Origin: Macrolepiota albuminosa
Taxonomy: Eukaryota > Basidiomycota > Agaricomycetes > Agaricales > Agaricaceae
Assembly (NCBI GenBank): GCA_027475525.1
Contig: JAMWFC010000031.1
Span: forward strand, 124,001 to 188,000
Reading direction: 5' to 3'
Length of the DNA stretch: 64,000 bases
Below, one piece after another: positions 11,721 to 24,209 of this stretch (the first letter of the stretch is position 1; each line of letters opens with the position of its first letter). Below the pieces are notes generated by a model. It saw nothing but the letters and a program-made list of their open reading frames with translations, was not told the origin of the DNA and did no database searches. Position numbers and translations under genes: made by a program.

Positions 11721-13330
11721 TTTTTCTGACCTAAGACATGGACCTTTAGGGCTTCGTCAGTTTTTCGTAGGATCCGCCTACCCAAAAGCATTGTCGCTGC
11801 AGAGGAAGGATCTGCTTTTTCAGACCTGTAATGAGCTTGTTCACAGCTTGCCAGCCTCGAGGAGAAAATGGCATGTGACCTTCCGGACTCCGACATACAT
11901 GGTTATTACTATCACGAGAAATCCTTACCTTCGTGACGCGACATTTGCTTCCTGACAGCCTCGTGTTAAGTCAACTATTGCACTCCATGCCGATCTCAAT
12001 ACCTCTCGATATAATCGACTTAATCCTCTCCTATTTACGCGGTACTGCTTCAATCGCAGACTGTGCGTTGGTCTGCCAATCCTGGTTGCCGAGCGCTCGA
12101 TACCATCTTTTGCCGAAGAAGGCTCTGCGCTTCGACAACCACATCAGAGTGAAAAGATTCCTCAGTCTTCTGGACTCACCGGTATCCACGCTGTCCTTAT
12201 TACCATTGAAGGAACTAGCTCTCGTGAATGAGGTTGACAGCGAGGAGTCAATCGTTGGGGACTTGCTCACAAGCGGCTTTATTTCATTTCCCTCAGTCAC
12301 ATCACTCTATCTAGGCAATGTCAAATGGCGGACGCTTTCACCGTTAGCAGTCGCTTCTCTCCACAGCAACTTGACGTCTGTCAAGGAGCTGGAACTCGCA
12401 CGGGCCTCTTGGACATTTTCCGATTTCTGCAGCCTTATATTTGCACTTGAAACGTTAGAAGAGCTCAGATTTGGTTACGGCTTCATATTGGATGCGTATC
12501 CTTCGTCCATTGATACTGTCCGAACATCTCATCCCAGTCTTCGTCATATTTACAATTTTCTTGTTAATCCCTCGGCGATCCGATTCCTTGCCAAATGCAT
12601 CAGCTATGCATCTGGAATCACCACTCTCTCCTCTACCATACACTATGAGATTGAACAACTCAAAGCATTCGGAGAACTCTTGGAGACGGCTGGCACAAGC
12701 TTGCGGGCGCTCAAGCTTGAAGTCTACTACGCTTTCACTTCTACGTCAGATACAGATGATGGTAAGGTCTTTTGTCGACTGATAAGGAAACGTACTCATT
12801 GCTGTAGTTTTCTCCGAGCTCCTCACGTTACGGCACAATCCAAACCTAGAAGAAATCGACATTAGGCGAGCCCTAAAATTTACTCTTCCACCATTGTTTC
12901 AAGGCTTGAAGACAAACACCAAACCCAATCTTTGCCGACTGAGACTACAACTTGAGCCATACGAGGATGTATTCAATTGGACAGAAGGGCCGCTGGTGGA
13001 AGAAGCATTGTCGGCGATGTTTCCGGAGAATCCAAAGCTGACTATTAACCTTACTATACTACCAATTCGAGAAGAGGGGCCAAGAAAGATATATCTTGAG
13101 AAGTCATTGGAGAAGCTGAAGGAATTGTTGCGTCGAACAGCACAGCATTGGACACTCAAAATTGGATTTCCGAGCCCCCCGATGTATCTGCAATCGACGC
13201 CATCCGAAATTGAACTGTCCATTACTAATTGCAGTTGTAACCAATTTGTATATGAAGAAAATTGATGGTTTCTATTTATACCATGAGCAAGCCACAGTAC
13301 AGGGCCAAGAGGTGGGAGTAGAGTAAATAG
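11721..13330 (+). repeat. Segmental duplication, copy 1 (F-box locus)
   Basis: From TTTTTTCTGACCTAA near 11721 through the F-box gene and into its 3' flank (ACAGTACAGGGCCAA near 13298), the sequence matches 35884-37760. Upstream of this point the two loci are unrelated. The match includes about 265 bp of 5' flank, so promoter DNA was copied too. Copy 2 has an extra stretch (about 37450-37720) in the 3' flank. Confidence 0.85.
11987..13265 (+). CDS. F-box protein with leucine-rich C-terminal region (paralog 1)
   Basis: Probable substrate adaptor of an SCF-type ubiquitin ligase; the target is unknown. The start at ATG 11987 opens directly into an F-box-like motif in residues 1-45 (IPLDIIDLILSYL, then ADCALVCQSWLPSARYHLLP). 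After it come leucine-rich segments (SLYLGN, KELELA, LEELRF, SLRALKLE), typical of fungal F-box/LRR proteins. Two exons, 11987-12761 and 12808-13265, give 410 aa; the intron is 46 nt. Upstream frames in the same register lack an ATG. The 36193-37447 paralog keeps the same start, first-exon length (775 nt) and intron position. Both copies are open, so neither is obviously a pseudogene. Confidence 0.8.
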
Positions 13331-14580
13331 TGATGATGCCCATACAGTTGTTCTTTGTGTATTGCAGTACTATGTGATAAAGTTTTCCTTGCAGATTTGC
13401 AGACTTGCAAGTGGCAAGTGTAGTAAGAAGTCACATCAAGATGTGTTATAGGGGAGTTAGTGTCTCTGTGGGCTAGATGAAGCTAGGATGTGAATCTCAT
13501 GACTTTCCAGCATGTTTTGCATGTACAGCTTGTTTTTTGACTCCCTGTGGTGTATACATTCTGATGTTACCTCTTTTTTTTTCTACTGTGCAACTTAGTC
13601 TTCTAGTTTTTGTATATTTTTGCTTGCCTATTTTTTATTCATTTCCACTCACTGCTTCCTCATTTTTGTCATTTTCCTCATTTTTTTTATCTGGACTAGT
13701 GGCTTATTACATCTGTAGCCTATCTTGTAAATGCCCCAGATTTCTCCAAAAACTTTGCTATTGCTGTCACAACCCACATATATAAACTCTTTCATCCAGC
13801 TGCTTTGAACACCTCCTACTCCAATCCTGGAGATTGCTCTCAACTAGCCTAAAAACTCTTAGCCACATGACTGACACCAATGGGGCTAGTCTTTTCTTAG
13901 TTTGCTACTACTCAATCAGACCCAATGCCTAGCAGATCTTTCCAGAATGCTACTAACTGACTACTCTCTGTCATCAATACTCTGCTACTTGCTACTTCTG
14001 CCATCAGTACTATACTACACATTCAATACTATCCTGACATCTATGCAATATACCACACAAGTTCAACTAGCTCTCCAATACTGGCTCAATCTCATTCCAT
14101 GCTTGTCATTGCCAGGTTCTGCTGACAACAGGGGCTTCTGGTGGCAAGCGGGTCCTTACTAAGCAGACTCAAAGTCTATGGTGTGTCTCCAGGCAACAAG
14201 AGGTGAGCTCCAGAGTTTTGGGCAAGGCATGAGCATATTCTGGGAAATACATGGGGTGTCAGGGTTTGGGGTATGGTGAGGCAGGATCCTGGGCTAAGTC
14301 CAGTAGGCGGCTGAGGGAGGAGTGGAGCTGGGTAGGATAGAGAGACAGGGAAAAGTGATTTGAAGGGAGACTGAGACTGAGAGACTGAGACTAGAAGATG
14401 AAGAGAAGATCAAAGTGAGACTTGGAAGAGTAAAAAAATAGATTGAGCAGGCAGTACGAAGTAGACAGAGGAGTATATAGGCAGAAGTTGTACCAATATC
14501 AAGACTACCAGTATTGAGTCGTTGGCTATGGGTTAAATACCTAATATGGGTAAGATCCATGTCATTCAGATGAGCTCTGG
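13331..14580. other. Transposon-derived AT-rich DNA
   Basis: No intact gene. Features such as a TATATAAA box near 13779 and pyrimidine-rich stretches look like the regulatory part of an LTR, but I could not define termini. The frames at 13477-13785 and 13902-14162 show low-complexity hydrophobic translations and are probably not genes. Confidence 0.35.
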
Positions 14581-15713
14581 TGATAGGCTTCTACTCAGAC
14601 TGAGCGCATCAAGGGACATTATAGGCCAACTGACACTTGACGTACTGAAGACTCTAGCAACCAGTTGGGAATATAGAGCAGCCCTAGCTCTGGCAACCTA
14701 CTACAGGACTTAGCCATTTACTCTAACCACTAGCTACCAGGCCTTCAGCTCCATTCACCTATCTCCAGGACAAAGGAGGCTCAGAACATATAGTGCTAAC
14801 ACGATGGCGGAAGAGGACTCTATTTAAACCCTGATCACTTTCAGAAGGAGCCAGCAGCAGGCGCTGCCATTTGACGAGGCACTTCAATCAGAAGTCTAAA
14901 AGGATCAATGACGGCAGCACTGGATATACTTAAATCCGACACTGGACCTGTCAGGAACTGATACAATGAGTAGCGCTGACATTAGCGCTCACGGCATCTG
15001 TCGAGGATTTTCTGACCATACCCCAGAACAGCCTGGCCAATCGGAGTTATAATAAAAGTGAGCAGACTCGTACAATTCTAAGTCAATATAGAGTCGCCAT
15101 GGGTCATAACGCCGTTGGTTGCCGTCATCCATGTGCAAAAGGTTGCCGTTGACAGGTCACCATTAGAGGAAACCACAAGGAGAGGCGCTAGGAGGTAGCC
15201 GTCATCCATGTGCAAAAGGTTGCCGTTGACAGGTCACCATTAGAGGAAACCACAAGGAGAGGCGCTAGGAGGTAGCGCCGCAGATGGACTTGTATCTTGG
15301 CAAACACAGTAGTGCATAGTATATAAAATAGCTACTTTACATGTATATAACAATGAATCGTAACCCCTGGAGCACACAGTTACACTTAGCGTTCAAATCA
15401 CGCTAGCTTCCTTTGACTTTGTCACTAAGTCAGGTGCTAGCCTCATCTATCTCATCTTCGTCGTTTACGGTGCCACCTACAGGCACAATATGCTGTGCTA
15501 CTCGTCTTTTCTTCAATATCTTTGTTTAAGCTATGACACTTACCGTCTGCCAGGTAGCCCCCAAAGCGCTATAATTTAGCACATCGTTTTATCACCTCCA
15601 CTTGAGCACACTGGGACCCTGTCAGGACTCCTCACAACTACGCACGCCAAGCGCTGGAGACAGCGTTGTACTGTGTACACGTCCAGCACGCCCAACTACT
15701 ATTGGCGTCATCA
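14581..15713 (+). mobile_element. LTR copy A (TGATAGGC...CGTCATCA family)
   Basis: Starts TGATAGGCTTCTACT and ends GGCGTCATCA, i.e. TG...CA termini of an LTR. Related copies are B (15986-17031, inverted), C (17206-18174, inverted, truncated) and D (18561-19631). This copy is 1133 bp, longer than the others mainly because of an internal exact 77-bp duplication at 15121-15274. No target duplication is seen at its ends. Confidence 0.75.
15121..15274. repeat. Exact 77-bp tandem duplication inside LTR copy A
   Basis: Bases 15121-15197 recur as 15198-15274 (the match runs two bases further by chance). LTR copy D has this sequence only once (about 19115-19195), so the duplication is not part of the element. 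Confidence 0.93.
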
Positions 15714-15985
15714 CCAGGGTTGTGCTCTATGCAGTCAGTCCTGTGCAGTGTATTGCTCAGCTGTGAGTCCTGTGCGGTATATAGTCCAGATATGGGTATG
15801 GCACTGGAGAAATCAGGCAGGGCCTGTTGGTTGCGTTGTCCTGCTGTGGATCTTGCATGGTGTGTAGTCCGGGTACAGGTGTGGCACTGGGGGGCAGACC
15901 AGGGCCCACCAATTGGGTGGGTTGCATGCTGGAGTTGCTCAAGGGCAGGCACTGGGAGAGTTTGGAGGGGCTTGGGGGAGTCCAG
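15714..15985. other. Spacer between two inverted LTR copies
   Basis: 272 bp between LTR A (plus) and LTR B (minus). It has no similarity to host genes that I can recognise and contains internal repeats of a GGTATGGCACTGG/GGTGTGGCACTGG type. It is probably what is left of internal transposon DNA. Long open frames here (15638-16077, both strands) arise from the palindromic LTR ends and are not genes. Confidence 0.4.
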
Positions 15986-17031
15986 TAATGACACCAACTG
16001 TGGTTGGATGCACTGGACATATACACAGTACAACACCGTCTCCAGCACCTGGCATGCAGAGTTGTGAGGAGTCCCAACAGGGGCCTGGTGTGCTTGAGTA
16101 GATGTGGTAAAATGATGTGCTAGATGATAGCACCTTGGATGCTACCTAGCAAACAGTAAGTGTCGTAGTTTAAGCAAAGATAAAGAGAAGAAGATGAATA
16201 GCGCAGCATAATGTGCCTGTAGGTGGCACTGTAAATAACAAGGACGAGATAGATGAAGCTAGCACCTAACTTAGTGACAAAGTCAGGCAGAGCTAACACA
16301 ATTTGAATGCTAAGTATAACTGGGTGCTCAAAAGATTATGATTTGTTGTTATGTACATGTGAAGTAGCTAGTCTTTATACTATGCACTACTATATTTCCA
16401 AAAATAAGTCTATTTGCAGTGCTACCAATTAGCACCTCTCCTTGTAGTTGTAGCTAACGGCCACCTATCAATGGCAACCTGTAGCATATGGGTGACGGTG
16501 ACCAATGGTGACTCTAAAACTATTTAAAAAGTGTACAAGTCTGCTCACTTTTTGATGTAATTTGATTGGTCAGGCCATTCCAGAGTATGGTCAGAGAATC
16601 CTTGACAGACACCATGAGCACTAATCCCGGCACTAAACATTGTACCATCTTTTGATAGATTTAAATGTTGGGTCTGCATGTATCCTGTCTTGTCATTATT
16701 GATTTCTTTAGACTTCTGATTGAGGTGCCTCAGTGATTGACAGCACCAACTGTTAACTCCTTTTGGTATTGATCAGGGTTTGGTCAGAGTCAACTCCCCT
16801 TTGTTGCACTAGCACTATAAGTTCTGAGCCTCCTCAATCCTTGAAGTAGATGAATGGAGTGTGCTGAAGGACTGGTAACTGGTGATTAGGGTAAATGAAT
16901 AAGTCCTGCAATAGAGCAACAGAGCTAGGGCTGCTCTGTACCTAAACTGGTTGCTAGAGTTCTCCAGTATGTCAAGTGTTGGTCAACCTATAATGTCCCT
17001 TGATGTGCTCAGTCCAAGTAGAAGCCTATCA
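15986..17031 (-). mobile_element. LTR copy B (inverted)
   Basis: Reverse complement of the family defined by copy A: ends in GAAGCCTATCA at 17031 and begins TAATGACACC at 15986, where one terminal base has changed. It is diverged from the other copies, with many C-to-T and G-to-A differences. Confidence 0.7.
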
Positions 17032-17205
17032 TCTTCCCCAACTGAAAAATTGACTGTCCTCAGTCAAACACTGTCCTTAATTTGACCAGCACCTTATAAA
17101 AGTTGTTTCAAGCCCTTATCCTCCTTGCATCTTTCATCCCATCTTTTTCAGCATGTCTACTTTCAGTGCCTCTGCCCTCCACAATTTCCTGGCTAAAGCC
17201 TCTGG
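17032..17205 (+). other. Interrupted transposon 5' region with TATA box and ORF start
   Basis: Between LTR copies B and C lies a segment with TTATAAAAG at about 17095 and, some 50 bp further, an ATG at 17152 opening a frame (MSTFSASALHNFLAKASG) that runs into LTR C. It looks like the promoter and first codons of another mobile element into which the LTR copy was inserted. Confidence 0.4.
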
Positions 17206-18174
17206 TGCTACCTAGCAAACGGTAAGTGTCGTAGTTTAGGTGAAGATATAGAGAATAAGACGAATAGCGCAGCGTAGTGTGCCTGTAGGTGGCACCGTAA
17301 ATGACAAAGACGAGATAGACAAAGCTAGCACCAAACTTTAGTGACAAAGTCAGGCAAAGCTAGCACGATTTAAACGCTAAGTGTAACTGGGTGCTCAAGA
17401 GGTTACAATTCATTGTTATATACATGGAAAGTAGCTAGTTTTTATACTATGCACTATGGTATTTCCAAAATAAGTCCATTGACGGCGCTACCAATTAGCA
17501 CCTCTCCTCATGGTTGTAGCTAACGGCCACCTGTCAATGGCAATCTGCAGCACATGGATGACGGCGACCAACGGCAACTCTAAAACTACTTAGAAATGGT
17601 ACAAGTTTGCTCACTTTTTGATGTTATTTAATTGGCCCTGCCATTTCAGGGTATGGTCAGAAAATCCTCAACAGACACCATGAGCGCTAATCCTGGCGCT
17701 AAACATTGTACCATCTTTTGATAGATTTGAATGTCGGGAAATCCTCGACAGATGCTGTGAGTGCTAATCCCGGCGCTAAACATTGTACCATCTTTTGATA
17801 GATTTGAATGTTGGGTCTGCGTGTATCCTGTCTCGTCGTCATTGATTCCTTTAGACTTCTGATTGAAGTGCCTCAGTGATTGACAGCACCAATTACTAAC
17901 TCCTTTTGGTATTGATTGGGGTTTGGTCAGAGTCAATTTCCCTCCATCGTGCTAGCGCTATGAGTTCTGAGCCTCCTTGGTCTTCAAAGTAGGTGAATGG
18001 AGTGTGCTGAGGGACTGATACTGGTGATTTTAAGGTAAATGGATAAGTTCTGCCATAGAGCAACAGTGCTAGGGCTGCTCTGTGCCCAAGCTGGTCGCTA
18101 GAGTCTCCAGTGTGTCAAGTGTTGGTTGATCTATAATGTATCTTGATGCGCTCAGTCCAAGTAGAAGCCTATCA
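17206..18174 (-). mobile_element. LTR copy C (inverted, 3' truncated)
   Basis: Same family as A, B and D, in reverse orientation. It lacks about 145 bp of the LTR 3' end. It contains an imperfect internal tandem duplication with a period of 77 bp (17664-17740 and 17741-17817, several mismatches) that copy B has only once. Confidence 0.7.
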
Positions 18175-18560
18175 CTGTCCCTGGCATAATGCAGCTTTAT
18201 CAGCAGTAGTTGGTGGTCTGTGGCTCTGACAGTTCCTGAAAGCGGGGCGTTGAAGTTTGCAAGTGGTGCATGGCCCAGTACCATGAATATGAAGGTGCTG
18301 ATTGGTTGTGCCCGTTCATGGACTTGTTCATAAGTTTTTAAGTTTGATTTTGGTTTTGTGGCACTAAGGTTTAGTGCCCATACTAGGCTCCCTCTTTATC
18401 CAACAAGATTGATGCATTGTTGGCTAGTACCAAGGTTGGCAAAGTAAGTCTCTCCTTCTCTTCCCCACATTTCCAATGTTGACCTTGAGTAGTCGGTCAC
18501 TATGTCACCCACCATTGCCAGTCTCCCTAGTGCTCCATTGGCCTCTACTGTCCCTTCCGC

Positions 18561-19631
18561 TGATAGGCTTCTACTCGGACTGAGCGCATCAAGGGACATT
18601 ATAGGCCAACCAACACTTGACGTACTAAAGGCTCTAGCGACCAGTTGGGAATATAGAGCAGCTCTAGCTCTGGCAACTGACTACAGGATCTAGACATTTA
18701 TCCTAACCACTAGCTACCCAGCTTTCAGCACACTCCATTCACCTATCCCAAGGACGAAGGAGGCCCATAACGTATAGCGCTAACACGACGGTGGGAGAGG
18801 ACTCTAACTAAACCCTGATCACTTCCAGAAAGAGTCAGCAACAGGCACTGCCATTTGACGAGGCACTTCAATCAGAAGTCTAAAAGGATCAATGACGGCG
18901 GCACTGGATATACTTAAATCCGACATCTGGACCTGTCAGGAACTAATACAATGAGTAGCGCTGACACTAGCGCTCATGGCGTCTGTCGAGGATTTTCCGA
19001 CCATACCCCGAAACAGCCTGGCCAATTGGAGTTAGAATAAAAGTGAGCAGACTCATGCAATTCTAAGCCAATATAGAGTCGCCGCTGGTCGCCGTGGGTC
19101 AGAACGCTGTTGGTCGCCGTCATCCATGTGCCAAAGGTTGCCGTTGACAGGTCGCCGTTAGAGGAAACCATGAGGAGAGGCGCTAGGAGGTAGCGCCGCA
19201 GGTGGACTTGTATCTGGACAAACACGGTAGCACATAGTATATAAAATAGCTACTTTACATGTATATAACAACGAATTGTAACCCCTCGAACACACAGTTA
19301 CACTTAGCGTTCAACTCGCGCTAGCTTCCTTCGACTTCTTCACTAAGTCGGGCGCTAGCTTCGTCCATCTCGTCTTCATTGTTTACGGTGCCACCTACGG
19401 GCACAATACGCTGCGCTATTCGTCTTTTCTCCAATATCTTTGCCTAAACTACGACGCTTACCGTCTGCCAGGTAGCCCCCAAAGCGCTATAAGCTAGCGC
19501 ATCGTTTTACTACCTCCACTCGAGCACACCGGGACCCTGTCAGGACTCCTCACAACTACGCACGCCAAGCGCTGGAGACGGCGTTGTACTGCGTATACGT
19601 CCAGCGCACCCAACCACAGTTGGCGTCATCA
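18561..19631 (+). mobile_element. LTR copy D with CCGC target duplication
   Basis: TGATAGGC...CGTCATCA, 1071 bp. CCGC precedes the element (18557-18560) and follows it (19632-19635), consistent with a 4-bp target duplication. The flanking Ser/Pro/Thr-rich frame is continuous if the LTR and one CCGC are taken out, so this is a solo LTR nested in another element. Confidence 0.8.
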
Positions 19632-20723
19632 CCGCTCCTTCTTTTTCTGCTTCTGTCCAGCCCCCTACTGTTCTTCGCAGTCCTTTTTGTGGCACTGCTT
19701 CTCTTGCTTGCACTGCCCCAGGCACTGCTTCTCCTGCTTGTACTGCCCCACCTTATTTGGCCATCAAACACATTGCCATATCTTGTAGCAAACTCTGAGC
19801 CAGCCTGACATGTCCAACTTCCCACAGCTCTCCATGCCATTTTGCTGTTGTTATTAAACAAGCACCTCCTGCTTGTGTTAGCCCTTCCAAATGTACTGTG
19901 CATACTTCACTTATCTCCCTTATTCCATTCTATTGACTTCTCTATTCTAGGTCAATCTTCCTGCTCACATTGCCTCTTTGTATGTTGTAAGTGCTTCTTT
20001 TGTCATAGCTAGACCTTAGTGCTTAATTTTTGATGCCTTTAGATGCCTAACCAAACCATGTTTACCGACATAGAGCTTTGTGACTTATTGCATCTTCGTC
20101 ACAATACTACTGTCATTAACACTGGCCTTTCAGCTGGTATCTAAGTACTCAGCACTAAAAAGAAAGTTATGTTTGTGTTCATGGAGCATTGCACTTTTAG
20201 GGCAAAAATTGGTGTGGTAAGTACTTGTTTGTCCTTGATAGGTAGATGACATCACTAACTTCTTTTCCAGTGTGATAAATGTTGGTCTGAGAATGATCTT
20301 GAGGGCTGCTGGTTTCCTACTACCTCCCTTTCTTGCTACTAATGCAATGTGTTGAAATGGGGTTGTGCCTTCAATGGGATTTGTACTCATGAATGCAGTC
20401 AGGACACTATCATGCAAAAGAATTACAAGCACATGGTATTGGTTCATAATGCCCAGGACTTTGTGCTGCAGCAATGTGATCTGGTGGCTACTTATCAGCC
20501 CTTTGTGATTAGCACTGCAAGCCTAGCGCTGCTGACTACTCAGGATGGCACCACCATAGCGGCACTCTTTGCTTGCTCTCCTCATTGTCCCATTTCCCTG
20601 AAACATAAATCTGTTGTTGCATCTCCTAGCAAGAGTCTCAGTAAGCGCCGTGAGTTAGCACCTGCTACCTCTGTGGTCTTGTCTACCACCGAGTCGTCTA
20701 CTGATGAAGGGGAGGATACTTGA
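19632..20723 (+). pseudogene. Cysteine-rich transposon ORF, remnant of the element hosting LTR D
   Basis: The frame that begins before LTR D (about 18502-18560) resumes here as low-complexity Ser/Ala/Pro sequence. From about 20041 an ATG-started frame, an apparent intron ending TTTTCCAG near 20270, and a cysteine cluster (CDKCWSEND, then GCWFP, then LKWGCAFNG with ICTHEC) follow, ending in an acidic tail at 20723. Such Cys clusters with Ser-rich tails occur in small retroelement-associated fungal proteins. A stop inside the cluster shows decay. Function unknown. Confidence 0.4.
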
Positions 20724-22679
20724 ACAAAAACTTGCTGATTAATAAATCTAACAAAATATTCAATCATTAGAGCAATGGAATAAAGTTACAGAATTATAAG
20801 AGCTCAGTGTTCATACACACAAAATCTGACTAGTCTGGTCTATTGATACTATATAGTTTAGAACAAAAATAAGCTGCTTTGTCAGCAGCAAATACATAGG
20901 TATAAGCAAATATTAAATTATATTATAATAAATATAATATATTTATTACTCCTACTAACTAATAGCTATATAGCTGTGGCCACATAGTGCACTACACTAC
21001 AAGCAGTGTAGTACTTTTAATAAGTATTACTGATAGTTCTGGAGCTTTTTTAAAGTTTTAAAAAGCTTACTTCTATTCATACTGACTCTTGATGTATTTG
21101 AAGAGTGGTTACTTTTCAAAATATAAATACTTTGAAATGTAAAGAGTTTTCACAAACTCTAGCCTAAGTAATCTACTAGTACTCTGAAAACCACTAAGCT
21201 TTTGTCTATAATTTGCTTGTCTATTCTGTCAGTGGACTCCTCATCTCTTCTGTCACTTCTTACTCCTTCATTCCTGTCAATCTTTTACTTTACTGCTTTT
21301 TGGCCTCTTCAACACTGCATACAGGCTACTTATATAAGCTAGAGTTTGCCAGAGTTTGTCTCTTATTTATGCAATTATTGGTGTTGTCAATCTTTGAGTT
21401 TTTTAAGGTTTTATTGTTCTGTACAGTTGTTTTTCATGCTTCAGAGGCCCCAGAAGTGTCCAACCTGGCATAGAAAATCTCTAGACTTGTTTTTTTTGAA
21501 TCTCTCTCTGCCAAATGAGTAATTATTATAATATTATTAGTATATACTCTAATTCACTTTGTATCTCCCTCTGCTAGCTGTGCAACTAAATTATAGCCTC
21601 CAGAAGTTGCCCTTACATATTTTCTACTCTACTGACTATTCATACTCTTTTTTACAAACCACTAGCTATCCATAATTTTTTGCTCCAGACTTTCCAGCAT
21701 TTCTAACATAACTGTTGTTTTATTTTCTTTTTTTAGATGCCTGTTTTAGTGCCACCAGCTATTTTTCTGTATTGTCATTTCTTGTTGCTATTCTTAGCTT
21801 TTTTTTTCTTATTTATCTCTTCTTTTTTTATTTTTTTTCCATTCATAGAGTCTTCTTTCTTCTTTTAGCTTTTTCTTCTATTTATACTTTTTTTTATTTA
21901 TAATTTTTTTTTTCATTTAGCTCTTCCTTTTTTTTATATCCTTGTATTTATACTTTCTTTATTTCTTCCTAGTCATATTTTTCTTTTTATCAAAACATTC
22001 CAATCTAGTTATTTTTAAACAACATCTTCTATTGATTTAAATTATTTTAGATTGATGTCAATCTACTTTATTTGCCAGCCCTATGCTTCCTCTCTCTATA
22101 ATAGTGGCTAGATTATTATTGAGTTGATAGTCTAAGTCAGTTCTTGCTCTAATCTATTCTGTATTTTTCTGTATTTTTTTTTTATGTATTTTAACAAATA
22201 CTGTTTGTTGGAACTTGCTACTAAGAGGCTTATAGTTTTCAGCCTTTAATAAATATTTATTTTGACTTATGGTGTTTGTTGTGTTTCTGACTGTTGTAAT
22301 AGTACAATATTAGCAGTTTTGATTTACTTCTATTTTCTTATTTTTTCATAATTTTTTCTCGATAAAAGATAGAGACACTTGTAATAAGCATAAAACAATG
22401 TCATGTCATCTATTTTATATCAATTTGACATGTTTGATTTTGTTTAATTATCTTCTTAATACTCTACCACCATTATTCAATTTATTTCTGCTGAGGATTA
22501 CTTTTCAGTTGCTTTTTTCTTCAATGAAGAGTATTTTTATTATCAAATCCAAGCAAAACTGGCTTGAAAAAGAGCATTATAGAAAAATCAGCAAAGAGCT
22601 GAAGAGCAACAAAGAGAATTATTTTAGAGTTTGTTTTTTTGAGCTTATAGCATGTGACAAACAGTTTATCATTTACTAA
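20724..22679. other. AT-rich low-complexity DNA with one dispersed repeat
   Basis: Very T-rich stretches at about 21700-22000. Bases 21213-21620 match 35000-35415 (see that entry). No coding signal until the Tc1/mariner relic starts. Confidence 0.4.
21213..21620 (+). repeat. Dispersed ~400-bp repeat with TATATAAG box, copy 1
   Basis: Shares with 35000-35415 the ordered blocks CTTATATAAGC, GTACTGTACAGTTGT/TTCTGTACAGTTGT, CATGCTTCAGA, CCAACCTGGCATAG and AGGTTGCCCTTACA/AAGTTGCCCTTACA. The TATA-box-like motif followed by a downstream transcribed-looking segment suggests an LTR or terminal repeat of an unidentified retroelement. Confidence 0.65.
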
Positions 22680-23290
22680 ACTGCTACTGAAAAGCTAGAT
22701 AATGCTGTTCAAGCCACACAGTTCATTGATTCTGTTATTTATAATACTATTAATTTTCAGACAGTCAGAAATGCATTAGATGTAGGCTTTTTTGCTCAAC
22801 AACTAAAAAGAAAGTCTCTATGCTCAAGGCTGCTTATCATGCAAACTAGACAGTGGAGGGTCAGAAAAAAGTTTTGTAGAGCAATAAAAGAAAGATCAAT
22901 TAGATTAGATCAGATAAAAAAATATATGTGTGAAAAATTCCAGAAAAACCACTATCTAATTACACTATTATATCAACTATAAAGATGGAGGAGGAAGCAG
23001 TTTAATAGAGCATAAATTGGAATAAAGTAGAGAAGCTTATAACAGTTTAGGAGAGGATAAATGCTGCACAGTATTGTGAGATTTTAATGAAAAAGTGGTA
23101 GAAAGCTTTAAGAAGTTGGAAATAGAGGAAGAAGAACAATATTTCCAGCAGAACAATGACTCAAAACACACCTCTTGACAAGCAACAACTGGGCTTTCTG
23201 ATAACAACATTATTGTATTTAATTTCCTGATATCACTTCTATTGAACACTTCTGGGTTTTATCAAGCACAAACTTTTAAAGTATGAAATA
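22680..23290 (+). pseudogene. Tc1/mariner transposase relic
   Basis: Pieces in several frames follow the order of a Tc1-type transposase. A helix-turn-helix-like segment (NALDVGFFAQQ) comes first. Then a block after SLCSRLL carries RQWRVRKKF. Near 23140 there is YFQQNNDSKHTS, the place of the second catalytic Asp (usually QQDND-K-H). LSDNNIIVFNFPD and SIEHFWV follow, the site of the third catalytic residue. The Asp of QQDND reads Asn here and many stops are present, so it is dead. Confidence 0.65.
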
Positions 23291-23305
23291 TTATTTAAAA
23301 GGGTG

Positions 23306-23617
23306 TTGATAGAACTTCATACAGGCTCAGCACAATAATAACAGATTACGACAGCATAGCACAGGCTCAGAATACCTTGGTAGATGCAATTTGTCTGTTT
23401 TAGACAATATTCAATAGCTATGCACAGCAAAAAAAACAGATCCAATCAATAATAGTGCTGACAGCAGACAGATATCAAATAATGCGCTAATAATGCCCAA
23501 AAGTAGTTCAGTAGCAAATACAGTTTACAGCTACTGACCTGTGTAACAATGCGTTGGGCATGCTAAGGTTGAGGGAGTTCTGGGCAGGTTCCAGAGAACC
23601 AGTCCAAAAAGACGGCA
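23306..23617. mobile_element. Chimeric LTR fragments at the 3' end of the Gypsy relic
   Basis: Bases 23306-23490 resemble the start of the TGATAG Gypsy LTR in plus orientation, and 23491-23617 match the end of the same LTR (29291-29410) in minus orientation. The two abut without the rest of an LTR. The minus part joins directly to integrase sequence, so the element lost its 3' end and proper 3' LTR. Confidence 0.6.
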
Positions 23618-24080
23618 TCAGTATTCTCATGTTGGAGCATGCAAAACTCCAGCCAATAGATTAGCTAGCAGCATCCCTGGATAATATATTTATAGCAACC
23701 AGACTTGGGCATATGCATGGTGTCGATGTAGATCTTGCTAAACAAGGGTGCTGGCATGGCGACAGTAGGTGGTATAAGCACTTGATGAGTCTGCTGAATC
23801 TGGCAAAGGTGGCAAGTCCTGATATACTAGGCGACATCAGCACTAACGTGTGGCTACCAAAAACGCTCCAAGAGAGTAGCTCAGGTAGCATACAAACCTC
23901 TGTAACCAAGTTTGTCGTGCATAGCATGTAGGATACGTAGGCAACTGTCCTGCTTGATGATCAACTTGTGAGCACCATTGCGATGTCATTGCCAAAGACG
24001 ATTGTTGATAAAAAAGAAGTGAGTAGCATAGCAAATAAAAGTTGTGTACTCATCATTGCTAAGGTTCTCTGGGCACTTAA
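23618..24080 (-). pseudogene. Gypsy integrase fragment
   Basis: Minus-strand frames contain CQ-C zinc-finger-like spacing followed by VLIPPTVAMPAP and, further on, IYIDTMHMPKSG with YIIQGCC, the opening of the integrase core as found in Tf1-like fungal Gypsy elements. A stop follows and the catalytic core beyond the first Asp region is missing. Confidence 0.6.
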
Positions 24081-24209
24081 GGTCTTGTATCCAATGCTCC
24101 ATGGTTAAGAGGCGCTTATCTTCTGCTTGGGCTTTGATGGATTGGGGTATCATGTCATAGATAAGTTGGCAACTATTCTCTCTAAGCGGTCAAGGTTCCT
24201 GTACAATCC

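Noticed and set aside
15638..16133. Several overlapping open frames of 60-136 codons on both strands
   Set aside because: They lie in the palindromic junction of two inverted LTR copies, and mirror each other because of that symmetry. No domain is seen.
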